Below are positions 23,368 to 34,280 of a stretch of 64,000 nucleotides of DNA, one piece after another. Location: contig CAJNOL010000164.1 of the NCBI GenBank assembly GCA_905250125.1, positions 124,001-188,000 on the forward strand. Reading direction: 5' to 3'. The notes beneath the pieces were generated by a model. The model saw nothing but the letters and a program-made list of their open reading frames with translations. It searched no databases and had not been told where the DNA came from. Made by a program: the position numbers and the translations under genes. How positions within the stretch are numbered: the stretch's first letter is position 1; each line of letters opens with the position of its first letter. Source of the stretch: Rotaria sordida (taxonomy: Eukaryota > Rotifera > Eurotatoria > Philodinida > Philodinidae).

Positions 23368-24850
23368 TCACGAGATCCATTCACATATTTTTTTCCAACT
23401 ATTATAATCATGCATAAAACTACCGTGAGAAAGATTTGGTGCCCAATAATAGTCCATATGATTATTAATAAGATAGTCTCGAACTAAATTTGCATTAATA
23501 ATACAATCATGTCCAGATAAAAAAATATACGTCGGAAGTTTTTTATTTGAACATGAAGGTATTTGTTCAATATATAAATTATTTTGTGTCCACCAAAAAT
23601 GACGACTGACTACATACGATATACCCAACTCACGACAAACAAAATAATACATATAGAGATGAGCCAATTTGTATGGCGTACGATAGACAAAATTATAAAC
23701 AACGTAAGGTTCAAATAATGCAAAACAAATTGGATCAAGAAAGATTAAACGTGATATATATTGTGGACATTTTTGTACAATCCACGAAAGACATGCCGTA
23801 CCATAACTAGAAATAAACAAGAAAATTTAATTGAATATAAAAGAATTAAACTAACCTATGACCAATAAAAATAGCTTTATTCATTTTATAATAATCAAAT
23901 ATCAGTTTCATTGAATCAGCTGTTTCAGACATATTTGGAATATCTTTCAAAGATGGATAACGCATAGATACACATCTCATTGATATAAGTATAATACGAC
24001 GATTCCGAGAAAATCTCTGATGAATACATGAGATAAATGGCTGATACATAAGTAGACCAGCACCAATGCCATGAAAGAAAATAATTGGCTCTTCTTCTTC
24101 TTCTCCATGACTTGATTTATTATAATATGTCCAAAATTGCAAATGACCTATTTGAACAAATTGATATCCTCTTAGATAAAAGATACTTCTATTAAGTATC
24201 CCATTCAATATTGTATCCGTAACAAAATAAAAAACTAATGGACGAAAAATAGCACGAACAGGATCAAGAATATGTTTCATACAAAATATTTTTTTATTTG
24301 ATTTATCAATAGTTGCTTTTAATTGATGTTGATCTTCCAGTTTTTCAATAAAAGCATCAATCTCTTTATATTCATCATCATTTAATTCTTCATATTCTTT
24401 AGAATAAAATGCAAATGCAAGCCATCCTACTATACTTTCTCGATCAATATCTTGAAAAGGACAATCCATAAACCATTTACTTAACGTATGTGGTACATTT
24501 TTCATATTTGTAAGGGCATAAGATACAAGTTGATTACGTTCTGTTGATGTTACATGCGGTGCTGTTATTGGATGTTGAATTTTTGTATATAAATAACATT
24601 GATAAACAAAAAAAATAACTTCAGCTATTGACCATATAGTAAGTGTCGTACGTAAAATAGGCGATTCAATTGAAATAAAAGAAATATTCAAAAAAAGACA
24701 TTGTATCAACCAGATAAATGCTAATGGTATCACAGATGAAATACCGATAATAATTAAAAAGGAGCATAGCGTAAAAAAGGGACTAGAACAAAAGATTTGA
24801 GATAAACCAGTTATTAGAGATCGATCAGTAAAACGAATTTCATGAACCAT
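23368..24850 (-). CDS. Membrane-anchored alpha/beta hydrolase
   Basis: Exons 23856-24850 and 23368-23806 give 477 residues; the intron splits the codon of the nucleophile serine. The N-terminus has two to three hydrophobic helices (for example FLIIIGISSVIPLAFIWLI and a second around residues 65-90), so the catalytic domain should be tethered to a membrane. The α/β-hydrolase core shows an HG oxyanion motif (FFHGIGAG), the nucleophile elbow GHSYG with S332, an acid at D432 (LSGHD) and a histidine at H459 (NLSHGSF). The substrate is unknown; lipases, esterases and acyltransferase-like members share this layout. The start ATG at 24850 was chosen because the upstream extension in frame has only a GTG. 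Confidence 0.85.
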
Positions 24851-25574
24851 CACTAATCTATATATATTAGATCTGAAAAATGTTTAAAAATTTTGACTCT
24901 ATATTGATCAATTCAATATTGGCTATAAATTGTTTGTTAAGTAAAAATATTAAAATGCTAAGTTGGCTTTTGCTAAGTAAAATGTCTATTTGCTCAGTAA
25001 AAGAATTGAATCCTAAGTAAAAATATTGAACGCTCAGTTAATAATATAGTTCTCAGTAAAAAAAGATGTTTGCTAAGTTTGATAAATAATTGCTAAGTAA
25101 AAATTTTTTTTGTTAAGTTAATAAATCGAAATTATACTAAAAAAATTAAATCGCTAAGTAAAATTTATAATTACTAAGTAACTTCGAAGAAAGGCAAAGT
25201 ATGATTATCTGAGATAAGAAGAATTTTTTATGGTGATATGGCATGTACATTTTCTCTCTTGCTTTTCTTCTATCAACATTAAACTAGCTTCGTCACATAT
25301 GTATACTCCACTTATAGCTTCTTTCGCTCTGAGGTTATGCGTGAATAAGCGCACGTTTTCTTCAAGGATGTTCTGGTACAATTAGTTTTTCTTTTTCACT
25401 CACTGCTTCTTTTACATATGGCTTCTCTTATTTTCTTGAGAGCTCTTGGTATGTCTAGCATTTTCTAGTGAGTTATCGCACCCTCCTCATTTATGTATAT
25501 ATATATATATCTGTCATTGAAAGTTTACTTTGAATTTATAAACCATGACAAATTTTGTGGCAACTATAGCCCAT

Positions 25575-25760
25575 CGCGTCCAACAATTTTCGGACCCCGA
25601 TCCGACCGATTAAAATTTGTTGAACCCGGATCCAGTCGTTAACAGTTTTTTGGACCCGGATGCGGTCGATTAAAATTTTCGGATGCGAACCTAATTAATA
25701 AATATTTTGTGAGTAGAGCCCAACAGGTGCAAAAATTTATGGACTCGGATCCGATGGGCT
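25575..25760. repeat. Degenerate GGACCCGGATCCGxTCGATTAAAATTTT repeats inside the MULE
   Basis: Four or so imperfect tandem copies contain TTTTCGGACCCCGATCCG, GAACCCGGATCC, GGACCCGGATGCGGTCG and GGACTCGGATCCGATGG. They resemble the block at 14095-14360. Whether they belong to the MULE or are a separate insertion is unclear. Confidence 0.5.
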
Positions 25761-25854
25761 CTACTGGCAACGTAACAATATAAAAGCTTATCAGAAGCAG
25801 ACAAAGAAATGAAAGTCGACCAGCAAGATATTTAAGAAAACAAAGCGGTTAGAA

Positions 25855-26233
25855 AAAAATGGACTGATGCATATCATTTTGCAAAATCTTCAAAACCAGT
25901 ATTACAACTATCATCTAAAACAAAAGATTTTACTGATTACTATATACCAGCTGGTGGGACAGAAAATACTACAACACATGAAATACAGAAATACAAAAGC
26001 AAAAAATGACGTCGTTTCATCAATTTAAAGAGCACTAAATTGAAATATGTGTAGTAACCTTATCACACAATATATCAGAATGGAAAAGCGGACTTTGCAA
26101 TTGTCCAAGCTACTTTAAAGAATACATTTGCAAACATATTCTTGGCATGGCTATTAGATTGAAGTTTTGTAAACTACCTCTATCAGCAAAGGATATACCT
26201 TTGAGTGAAAAAAGAAAACGAGGACGGCCATGA
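25855..26233 (+). pseudogene. Broken MULE transposase fragment with SWIM zinc finger
   Basis: One readable stretch (about 25855-26006) includes KKWTDAYHFAKSSK and DYYIPAGGTENTTTHE and ends in TGA at 26007-26009. The next frame (26039-26233) encodes SEWKSGLCNCPSYF followed by the second pair in CKHILGM, that is CxC-x8-CxH, the SWIM motif near the C-terminus of Mutator transposases, then a basic RKRGRP end. The frame change and stop between the two mark a pseudogene. The DDE catalytic core was not found, so most of the gene is deleted or too decayed to read. Confidence 0.75.
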
Positions 26234-26504
26234 AAAGCAACAAGAGCTCTATTAATACTATAACTGTACAATTAACTGTTTTTACTTAGATATTCATGTC
26301 AGTTTACTTAACCAAAATTGTATATTTACCTAGAGATTTACAATATTTTACTTAGAAAATCAAACTTTTTTACTTCGAATTTAAATAAAAAACTTAGCAA
26401 AAATACGTTTTTTTACTTAGAATTTTTTTCAAAAACTTACTTAGCAAAAATTTAATTTTTTACTTAGCTTTTATTTAAAGTTACTTAGCAGTTAAATAGT
26501 AGCC

Positions 26505-26842
26505 TTCAATATTTATCTAAAATGTGGACTTTAATCTTATACGTGTCAAGCATCTAAAGTTGTATTTTGTGTAGTTACTCTTATACGTAGGTATCATATA
26601 CGTGCATATTTTATTAGTCATGCACTCAAGGTGACCAATAACAAAAGCAAAGAACAAAGAAAAACAAAATATTTGTCCAAAATACAAAGTTCATTTCTAT
26701 ATATATATGTATATATGTGTGTGTGTATTTTTTTTTTCTTTTGAAATGGACGGAATATTATAGGATAATTAAAATTTAAAACACATTGTATACAATTTGT
26801 TCTTTTTCTTATTTTTCTAAAAAGTTTGACAAATAATAAAAT
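26505..26842. other. Spacer / 3' flank of ARL2BP
   Basis: A+T-rich, starts with the right copy of the MULE target duplication and has an (AT/GT)n tract at 26698-26728. Probably holds the ARL2BP 3'UTR. Confidence 0.4.
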
Positions 26843-27478
26843 TTATTTCTTTTTTGGATCTTGAGGTTTTTTTATTTTTGTTCCTGTAATACCTAAATCA
26901 AATGATGTTGATTGTTGTTGATTTGTTGTTGAGTTATCATCATCCAATTTAACTTGATCAAGTAATGGTGTTGGATTTGTTCCACGTGCACTTGGTAAAC
27001 TAATTGATTGCAAACATGAATTAATATCTAATATTGGTAATGTTAATGAACGACGATGATCAAGCATCCATTCTTTAAATGCAAGAAAATCGGTAAATGT
27101 TAAAAGAAATTCAAATATTTCTTCTTCTAATTCTTCTTGTCGAGATTCTAATTGTTTCATAAATAGATCAAGATTAAAATTTGGTTGTGAACGTTTTATT
27201 TTATTTATAACAAAATCTTCAACTATTGTTAAATATTCTCGATGAATATCAGTATAAATTAATTTATTTTCATCCAAATCAGGATCAAATTCATGTGCAT
27301 ATTTTGTTAAAAATGCTTGTTGTATAGAACGAAATTCTTCATCCATAATCATATCTTCAATAAGACCAATTGTTTGATCAAATTGTTCAGTTTCAGGATC
27401 GGCACTTTTATGTGAAACAAATGTTTCATCAATATCATCTGTATCATTCAAGTTTAAATCAATTGTAGTTCCTGCCAT
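26843..27478 (-). CDS. ARL2BP: ADP-ribosylation factor-like 2-binding protein (BART domain)
   Basis: A single exon of 211 codons. Residues about 35-150 form the BART domain: IGLIEDIIMDEEF-like start, FLTKYAHEFDPDLDENKLIY, EYLTIVEDFVINKI and the diagnostic LLTFTDFLAFKEWMLDHR. The family binds GTP-loaded ARL2/ARL3 and is linked to cilia, centrosomes and the mitochondrial intermembrane space. The C-terminal 55 residues are low-complexity (Thr/Gln/Pro) and end in a basic KKPQDPKKK tail, longer than in the vertebrate protein as I recall it. The start ATG at 27478 directly precedes an acidic leader and is the only good choice. Confidence 0.9.
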   Translation of the reverse strand: MAGTTIDLNLNDTDDIDETFVSHKSADPETEQFDQTIGLIEDMIMDEEFRSIQQAFLTKYAHEFDPDLDENKLIYTDIHREYLTIVEDFVINKIKRSQPNFNLDLFMKQLESRQEELEEEIFEFLLTFTDFLAFKEWMLDHRRSLTLPILDINSCLQSISLPSARGTNPTPLLDQVKLDDDNSTTNQQQSTSFDLGITGTKIKKPQDPKKK

Positions 27479-28360
27479 GATCTACAATAAAAAAAAAGAA
27501 AAAGAAATTTTTGATCCATTGATGGAATAAAAAGAATGACGATGTTATAAAAAAAACAGCTATCCCCGTTATGCAATTACAGAATATTAGTCATTCATAA
27601 TGTCTATAGAAAATAGAATATTTCTAAAGCAAAATATTACTTTGATATTAGTTATAAAAAATATCGTCTTCATTTTTTTTACATGAATAAATCCAAATAA
27701 TAAATTACTTTTCAATAATAACAATCTATTTCAATTATACATTTCAAAAAACATATAATACGATGAAAAAGAAAAACAATAGAAAGAAAGAAAATCATAG
27801 AAATAGTCATTCATTTGTTTTATTCACATATATCTGACATACACATCTGTGATAATCACACACGCGTTCAATGTTGATTTTTTTTCTCTATTATAATTAA
27901 CTCCAAAGATCTTTCCCATACTCTATCAATACAATTTTCTAAGTTAAAAAAAAACGTAACACACACATATTCACAGAGTATAAGTTTTTTTAAAGGCTAA
28001 TCTAACTTTGGTTTTTCCAATACACATAATCAGATAGAAGAACGTAACAAAGTGTACAAGATATCTGATCAATTGCATATTTAATTCAAGAAAAAAAAAA
28101 GAAAAATCAACAGAAGAATAATATAATAACAATAACAGTATAATATATAGAACCAAAAAGAAAAGGAAAATACAAGATCTGACTAGATCATCGTTCTTTT
28201 TTTCCTAATTTTCATTCATTTATCTGACATTGAAAAAGACAACACAGAGAGAAAAAAGAAATATTTCATTTGTATTTATATATATATATCTAACAAATAA
28301 AAAAAAGATTATTTTGTTGGTGTTGTTGTTGTTTTTAATTATCTCTCCTAGAATAGCAAT
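27479..28360. other. Spacer between ARL2BP and cyclin B
   Basis: A+T-rich sequence with (AT)n at about 28277-28290. It should hold the ARL2BP promoter and cyclin 3'UTR. No further gene seen. Confidence 0.4.
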
Positions 28361-31300
28361 CTATTTTGATAGACGAGAAAGTGCTATTTGAACATAAGCA
28401 CTTTTACAACAACTATGTTGTGCAACTGAAAACATGTTACTTTGAGAAAATTTTTTTTGTACACTTCTTAATTTTGTTGTATCTTGTCCAATAAGTAATT
28501 GACCTAATTGTTTAATACCATGACGAAGTTCTTCATATGTATAACCAGTATGATAATTCATAAATTTACTTGGCCAAATGTTGTCAATTAATGATGATAC
28601 TGATGTTGATGATGTTAAAGATTTATATGCAAATAAATAACGTGAAAGAAATGATGCACATGCTGATACATATGATGGTAATAAATGTAATAATGAATGA
28701 TCAATAAATATTAAATCAAGAAGATATTTTCCTAATGTATGTTCAATATCAGTTGCTTGAACTATTTTTGAATAACGACGAAGAAAATTTATTGATAATG
28801 GTCGACCAAGATTAAATGATAATGTTGATATTATACATCGTTCCATTTCTTTCATATCTTCTTTTGAATATGCATTATCGGATACATAGACAAAATCATT
28901 CATACCAGGAATTGTCATTTCTTCATATTTACATGCTATTAATAAGGCTGAACAAGAAAAAAAGAACGGATATATTCAGAATAAACATCTAGGAAGAAGC
29001 ATAGATCACATTATTTTCTCCAACTAAAAACGTCTTTTCAAGACGTCTGGATATATGTCTCCAATTAGTTAATCGACAAACCTAGGGGAATTTCATTTCC
29101 TTGCTTATCAAGAAAGACCCAGAGAGAGATGTTGTAACTCCGTATTTTTTCTTCGATGACTCAAGAAAATCATTTTCGTTGAATAATCAGAATACAAAAT
29201 CAAAATTCTTTTCCTCACTGTCAACAATAAGGAACTCGTTAGAGTCCTATGTTGTTGATTTGATGATGATGACTGAGTTCGATCTGAAATATCGGATGTA
29301 ACTCAAGAAAATCATGAGATATTTTACATGAATTATATTTCTTTAATATATATATATATATATATTACGTAGGATAGCCTATAAATAACTAAACGATAAC
29401 AAAATCCAAAATCTCCAGTCTGCTTTAATCAATTGAACTGATTTTTTTTTCTCCATTCAACGAACATTTATTCACAAGAAAGCTGCCAAATAGATATAGT
29501 GTAGAACTAGCACTATTGCTCTTGATGAAGAAATACATTATCTGCCGATATTATCTCATATTACAATCTCAACCATTCCTAGGACTAAACATTTGAAATT
29601 TTTACTATATGTACTATCTTAGAAATGTAGGTCCGTACGATCGACCCGATCTCAGTCGTTTGAGTTATGACTCATCGAATCTGCCATCATATGATATTTC
29701 AATGTGTCTATATATACTAAAAATTTCATCGAAGCGTTCAAAAACTGTAGATATTTTACATAATGATAGGTTCATCAGGTCATAAACTCCTTCTCTACTT
29801 GTATTATAGAGCTCAATGTGAGAAGAGTTGTCATACCTTATAACTCTTCTTTAACTCAAGCGATCGGAATCATACTAGTTTTGTGCGCCTTATATTTCTA
29901 ACGTAGTACATAAGCGAAAAATTTCAAATATGTAGCCTTAAAAAAAGGATGAGATACTTTCGGCTGGTAGTGTTTTTCTTTATCGAGGTCAATAGTGCTA
30001 GTTCAAAGCAGTACCTATTGACGGTTATCTGTCGATAAAAATTTTGAAGAGTCCTCTATCACCGAGAAAAACATCAGTCCAATAAATTGAAACAGACTGA
30101 AGTTATTGAGTTTTTTTTTATAGTCTAGTTATTTATAGACCATCCTCTATATATACTCAGGACGAAGTATACAAAATCCGTATACGAATGTTTCTGTGTT
30201 GTAATCGGAATTATGTAATACGCCAAAATACGACGATTTATAGTCGTTTACAAGCGTGCTTGTTCGATCTGAGTAAGCGAGAAAGAAAAAGATCTATCAA
30301 CTTCATAAGAAAAATTCAAAATTTCGAATGGTCACAGAAAAATATTTTGTTTTTTCTTTTTTTTTTTTTGGTCAAACATTTGTCTTTATTGCTAAGAAAT
30401 GAAATAGTGAAATTTATGAGAACATAACATTAATGCAGGTTAATCATTTCTGCAGTCAGTTTCAATGATTTTTGCGATCGGAACTGAGCATAACTAGCTA
30501 GTGAATCCAAGCATTAGATTTCTGCATTCAATATCCGACAGGAAACGACCGTCGACTATTCAACTGGAATCAAAAAATGCTTTTTTTTCGCTTGAAAATA
30601 CAATGCTCCGTCGCCTGACTTTTTTTGTAAACTTTTCATGAGTCATACGGTCATTAAACAAGGATAAACAATGTTAAGCATTAATCATATTAGTTCTCTC
30701 GAAAGAATAGTTTTTTTCTTAACTATATTTTATATTCATAAACATTCAATTTCAATGGCATTGATCAGATTTCATTACTCTTTATACAAATTTCGGAAAT
30801 TTTTTTTTCGTTTTGTTTTGTTCTATTTTGAAATCTTTTCTCTGAAACCTATGGATTTCGATTCGTACCAGTCGATCCAATAAGTTGTAATTCATGTTTT
30901 GATACATCAATTAATTGTAAATAACGATCAATAAGTTGAATTGTCATATGAAATGTATCTGAAAGAAGTTTGAAACGATCATGTACTTGATAGAGCCAAT
31001 CAATAAGTACAGCTCGATTTTGAGGTGAAGCTGTGCCTATGAAAAAAAAACCAATATAACATAATTTAATTGAATATATATATATATATGTAACTTGCTT
31101 TATTTACCTTCAGTACGATTTAATAAAAAATTCTCTCGAATTGGTGTAAGTTGTTCAAGTTCACGCCAATATTTACAAATATCAACAACATATTCCGATA
31201 CAGTAGTTATATTATATGAATCACTACTATCACAATCAAATTCTGGTGGAACTTTTGTAAGTTTTGTTATTGGTTCATGAAGCATATATTCATCATTTTC

Positions 31301-31714
31301 ATTATTATCATCCAAAGTAACTTTTTCAATTTTATTTACAACTATCGGTATAATTGATATTGACGATGGCTGTAGTGGTGGTGGTGCCGGTGGCGGTGCA
31401 GTTATTGTCGATGTTGTTTCAACAATAGTTGTTACTGATTGTTGTTGAAGTGTTTTTGGTTTGGTTATTATTGATGTCATTTGTACATTCGACAATGTCA
31501 TATTGCCAACTTCACCAAGAATACCACGCATTGTTCCTTTTGTATTATTATTAGTTAAAGAACTTGATTGTGCTTTAGATAAATGTTTAAAAATGAGACT
31601 CTTTATTGATGAATTTTCATCATTTTCATTATTAGATGATGATGATGATGAATTATTGGTGGAATTAGTTGATTTCACATTATACGAACGAAGAAAAGCT
31701 GGATAATGGTTCAT
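28361..31714 (-). CDS. CCNB: B-type mitotic cyclin
   Basis: Exons 31108-31714, 30869-31036 and 28361-28947 give 453 residues. The long, Ser/Asn-rich N-terminus contains RGILGEVGN (residues 63-71), a full RxxLxxxxN destruction box for APC/C. The N-terminal cyclin box reads NRAVLIDWLYQVHDRFKLL, then ALLIACKYEEM, DFVYVSDNAYS and LGRPLSINFLRRYSK. The C-terminal cyclin fold follows, with HTLGKYLLDL and YHTGYTYEELRHGIKQL. It should bind and activate CDK1 at mitosis. An in-frame TAG directly precedes the acceptor-like AG at about 31749, so the ATG at 31714 is taken as start, with a 5'UTR intron likely. The second intron (28948-30868) is 1.9 kb and holds a foldback element. Confidence 0.92.
29371..30146. 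mobile_element. Foldback element in a cyclin B intron
   Basis: Two diverged inverted arms meet near 29765. Aligning the left arm with the complement of the right shows shared blocks in order: AGGAT-GxCTATAAATAACTA at the end, CCAGTCTG-TT-AAT, GAACTAGCACTATTG, CATxTTGAAATTTTT and TATGTACTA-xTTAGAAAT. Flanks are AT-repeats, so no target duplication can be called. There is no coding sequence. The arms are more diverged than those of the myosin-intron palindrome, so it is older. Confidence 0.7.
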
Positions 31715-31749
31715 GACAGTAGTGATTAGATGCACTTGTAAATCAGTCT

Positions 31750-32369
31750 AAAAAAACAACAATTATGAAATTAAATTAAACAAATATAGTTAACTATAAA
31801 TAAATGTATGTATACATTTTACAAATACATAACCGACGATTATGAATAGACTGATCGTGAGAAAAACGATGGAGGACGAGACAAATACTCGAGAAGAAAG
31901 GACTTGAAAATGTGTTCAATTATTGGTTTAAAAAAGTGAATACAATAGCGACAAATTTATTTGTCATTGTTTAAAATAGATTATTATTTGTAAATAGAAA
32001 TTTTTAAATAAAGTATAATTAAAAATAAAATTCACGAAAGAATAAAATCGTTTATAAATCATCTTCTATATATGAACAAAAGTTAGAGGACACTACATGT
32101 CAATCGATCAACACGAACTTTTCTCATGCAAGAATTCAATTGTATACAATGCAAATGTTCTGTTTTAATACTGTACAATAATGTACAATCAATGGTTTTT
32201 ATCAAGCTCTAACGAATACCTACAAAAGTTGACATATTATAATAACAGAATGAATTATTTTATCGTGCTTATAGTTCTATGTCAATGGAAATTTTCATTT
32301 CTCCGATAAATTGTTTCTCTATCACACAAAAATTTTATGTCCTTGTTATTTTTTCATATTCGATAAAAA
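31750..32369. other. Upstream region of cyclin B
   Basis: A+T-rich, without exons that I can support. Presumed promoter and 5'UTR of cyclin B. Confidence 0.4.
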
Positions 32370-32371
32370 TA

Positions 32372-33128
32372 ACGAGCGGGGCAGGTTAAATGATCTCATT
32401 TTACATTATAATTTTCCATCAATTAATACGGTATATTAAACAACCAAAATATACTACAAGGTGCAGTTTGAAAAACTCTACAATTTACACAAGATGTCTG
32501 TTTTTAATAATTGCACTTTTTATTTTCAAAATGGACAAAATTTTGTGTGACTAAATTTCGACAGTGCGAAAAAAAAGAATTTTTTGGTACATGACTAATT
32601 TCTTTTCTCATTCCTTCGATTAATAAGTAATATCGAAAGTCATAGTCGATGGTCAATTTTAAATCAACCTATATATGTTTCGATTATACTTTTTTTCACT
32701 CTGATATTATTTGTTACAAGCATATACGAACTTTATAATAACATATCGAATCTGTATAGGTGTGTTAGTTAATAAACAGAAATGAAATTATAAACAATCA
32801 CAGATAGCCACTGAACCGTTTCGATCTTCATGCTTTTGATTACTATGGGTGGAACACTATTGTCAATAATATGCAATATAATAGAGGGGAAAAACTATGA
32901 TTCATTAATTAATGAAATAAGAAAAGCATTTCGTCGTGTATTAACAAATGATCTTGTAGCAATGTTGAAACAGAATTTAGTCCATTTTGAAAATGAAAAA
33001 AGCTGTCTTGTGTAAATTGTAGAGCTTTCTACACTACATTTTGTGGTGTATTTTGGTTTTTTGAGACGACGTATGAAGTAATTGAGAATTAAAATATAAA
33101 ATGCGATCATTTAACCTGTCTCACTCGT
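32372..33128. mobile_element. Mariner-derived foldback element
   Basis: The ends ACGAG...CTCGT are flanked by TA on both sides, as for Tc1/mariner insertion, and share CAGGTTAAATGATC (32382-32395) with its complement at 33105-33118. Both arms encode the same C-terminal part of a mariner-type transposase in opposite directions. The right arm reads NYDSLINEIRKAF and NLVHFENEKS on the plus strand. The left arm reads MRKEISHVPKN and QNFVHFENKK on the minus strand, with stops. Two 3' ends joined head to head, without the catalytic core, make a non-autonomous foldback. The open frame at 32830-33015 belongs to it. Confidence 0.8.
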
Positions 33129-33599
33129 TAATATCAAATAAATATGGTGGAAAAGTATATGAATATGTGCATGATTGAAGTATGTAATGAAGCGTGAAGA
33201 TACTATTACAACAAAATTACAATGTGTCATCCGTCAATATATATCTGTTACCTTATTGTGATTGCAAAGGTATACTATAAAATTTGATGTTTTTTTAGGA
33301 AATAAATGATTGGTTTGATCTGTCTATGAAAGAGTATGATTTATAAATGGTTTATATCCCATAGTTGATTAAGATAGGTTTTCTTTTAATTGTGTTTTGT
33401 TTTCATTTTCAATTGTATGATTATATGAGTTTATTACGATAAATTCTAACGAATATTTTTCTTTTAAGATAAATCACTATCATTATATGAAAGAGAACTA
33501 AATAGAATATTTGTTTATGATATATTTTATATCGTTTTATCTATTTAAAGACATTAAACGCGATTTTTTACACGTAAATTACATCTGTTAACACAACAT
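33129..33599. other. Spacer before the MGC-start protein
   Basis: A+T-rich presumed promoter region; nothing else seen. Confidence 0.4.
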
Positions 33600-33890
33600 A
33601 TGGGTTGTACACATTGGACAAAACAACACGAAGTGGATGGTACAATAGATAAACCTAATCAAAATGGTTTTAAAAGTGTACCTTATGCCACAACTGAATT
33701 TGATCTATCAGGATTAGAAAGTGAAGATGAAGACGTAAATTTTTCTTTTAATGCAATAAAGAAAAATCATAGACAACAGCTAACAAATAGATTTGGTCCA
33801 CCTTTACATGGATTAAATTCTGCAAACAACACGTCTTTGACAATAGTTAATCATGTTTTGGAGAATCGAGTTGTTCAAACAGGTGTTTAA
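33600..33890 (+). CDS. Small acidic protein with putative N-myristoylation/palmitoylation start (unrecognised)
   Basis: A single exon of 96 codons starting MGCTHWTKQH. Gly2 with Cys3 is a dual-acylation signature seen in membrane-tethered signalling proteins, so attachment to the inner plasma membrane is a reasonable guess. The middle is acidic (SGLESEDEDVNF) and is followed by a basic-polar stretch, KKNHRQQLTNRFGPPLHGL. There is no hydrophobic span and no family that I recognise. Coding status is supported by non-repetitive composition and rotifer-like codon use. It ends VVQTGV. Confidence 0.5.
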   Translation: MGCTHWTKQHEVDGTIDKPNQNGFKSVPYATTEFDLSGLESEDEDVNFSFNAIKKNHRQQLTNRFGPPLHGLNSANNTSLTIVNHVLENRVVQTGV

Positions 33891-34280
33891 TAGTTTCTAT
33901 TAAATAATCTCAAGATATTTTAACATTATACAAGATCTTAATTCTTTATAATAAAAAAAAAGACTTGTACGAAATTTTCTGTTAATCTTTAGAAATAAAA
34001 TTGTACTTCGCTCTAATACTCTAAAAAAATTACAGCTATTTATATGAGTATATTTTTACTTGTCATCGCTGACTAAGTGAAATGATGACTCATCACAATT
34101 GTATCGATGACTTTCTTTTGAAAATTATCTTTTTAACGAAAAATCTTTTTATTCTTATCTTTGCTTCTATCATACTGTGTTTGCAATTTTTGTGATATAT
34201 CATATATACTATTTATATTTGTAAAGAATAAAATTTAATTTATTATTCTCAATTTTAACTTCTACATACAAAAACAAAAT
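33891..34280. other. Spacer
   Basis: A+T-rich 3' and 5' flanks of the two small genes; nothing else seen. Confidence 0.4.

Larger units (their letters stand above)
24921..26504 (+). mobile_element. Mutator-like element (MULE) relic with 9-bp target duplication
   Basis: The ends GGCTA...TAGCC are flanked by perfect 9-bp direct repeats TTCAATATT at 24912-24920 and 26505-26513. Nine bp is the usual target duplication of Mutator elements. The left 270 bases carry about ten copies of GCTAAGTAAA-like words. The right 230 bases carry the same word in inverse orientation (TTTACTTAGC), giving subterminal repeat arrays. Inside is a broken transposase with a SWIM zinc-finger end (26039-26233). Stop codons and a frame change show that it is no longer autonomous. 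Confidence 0.88.

Noticed and set aside
26690..26730. GT-rich tract considered as an internal telomere-type repeat
   Set aside because: It is a plain (AT)n(GT)n microsatellite without a G-rich telomeric unit.
31461..31706. An 81-codon plus-strand open frame
   Set aside because: Antisense shadow of the Ser/Asn-rich N-terminus of cyclin B.
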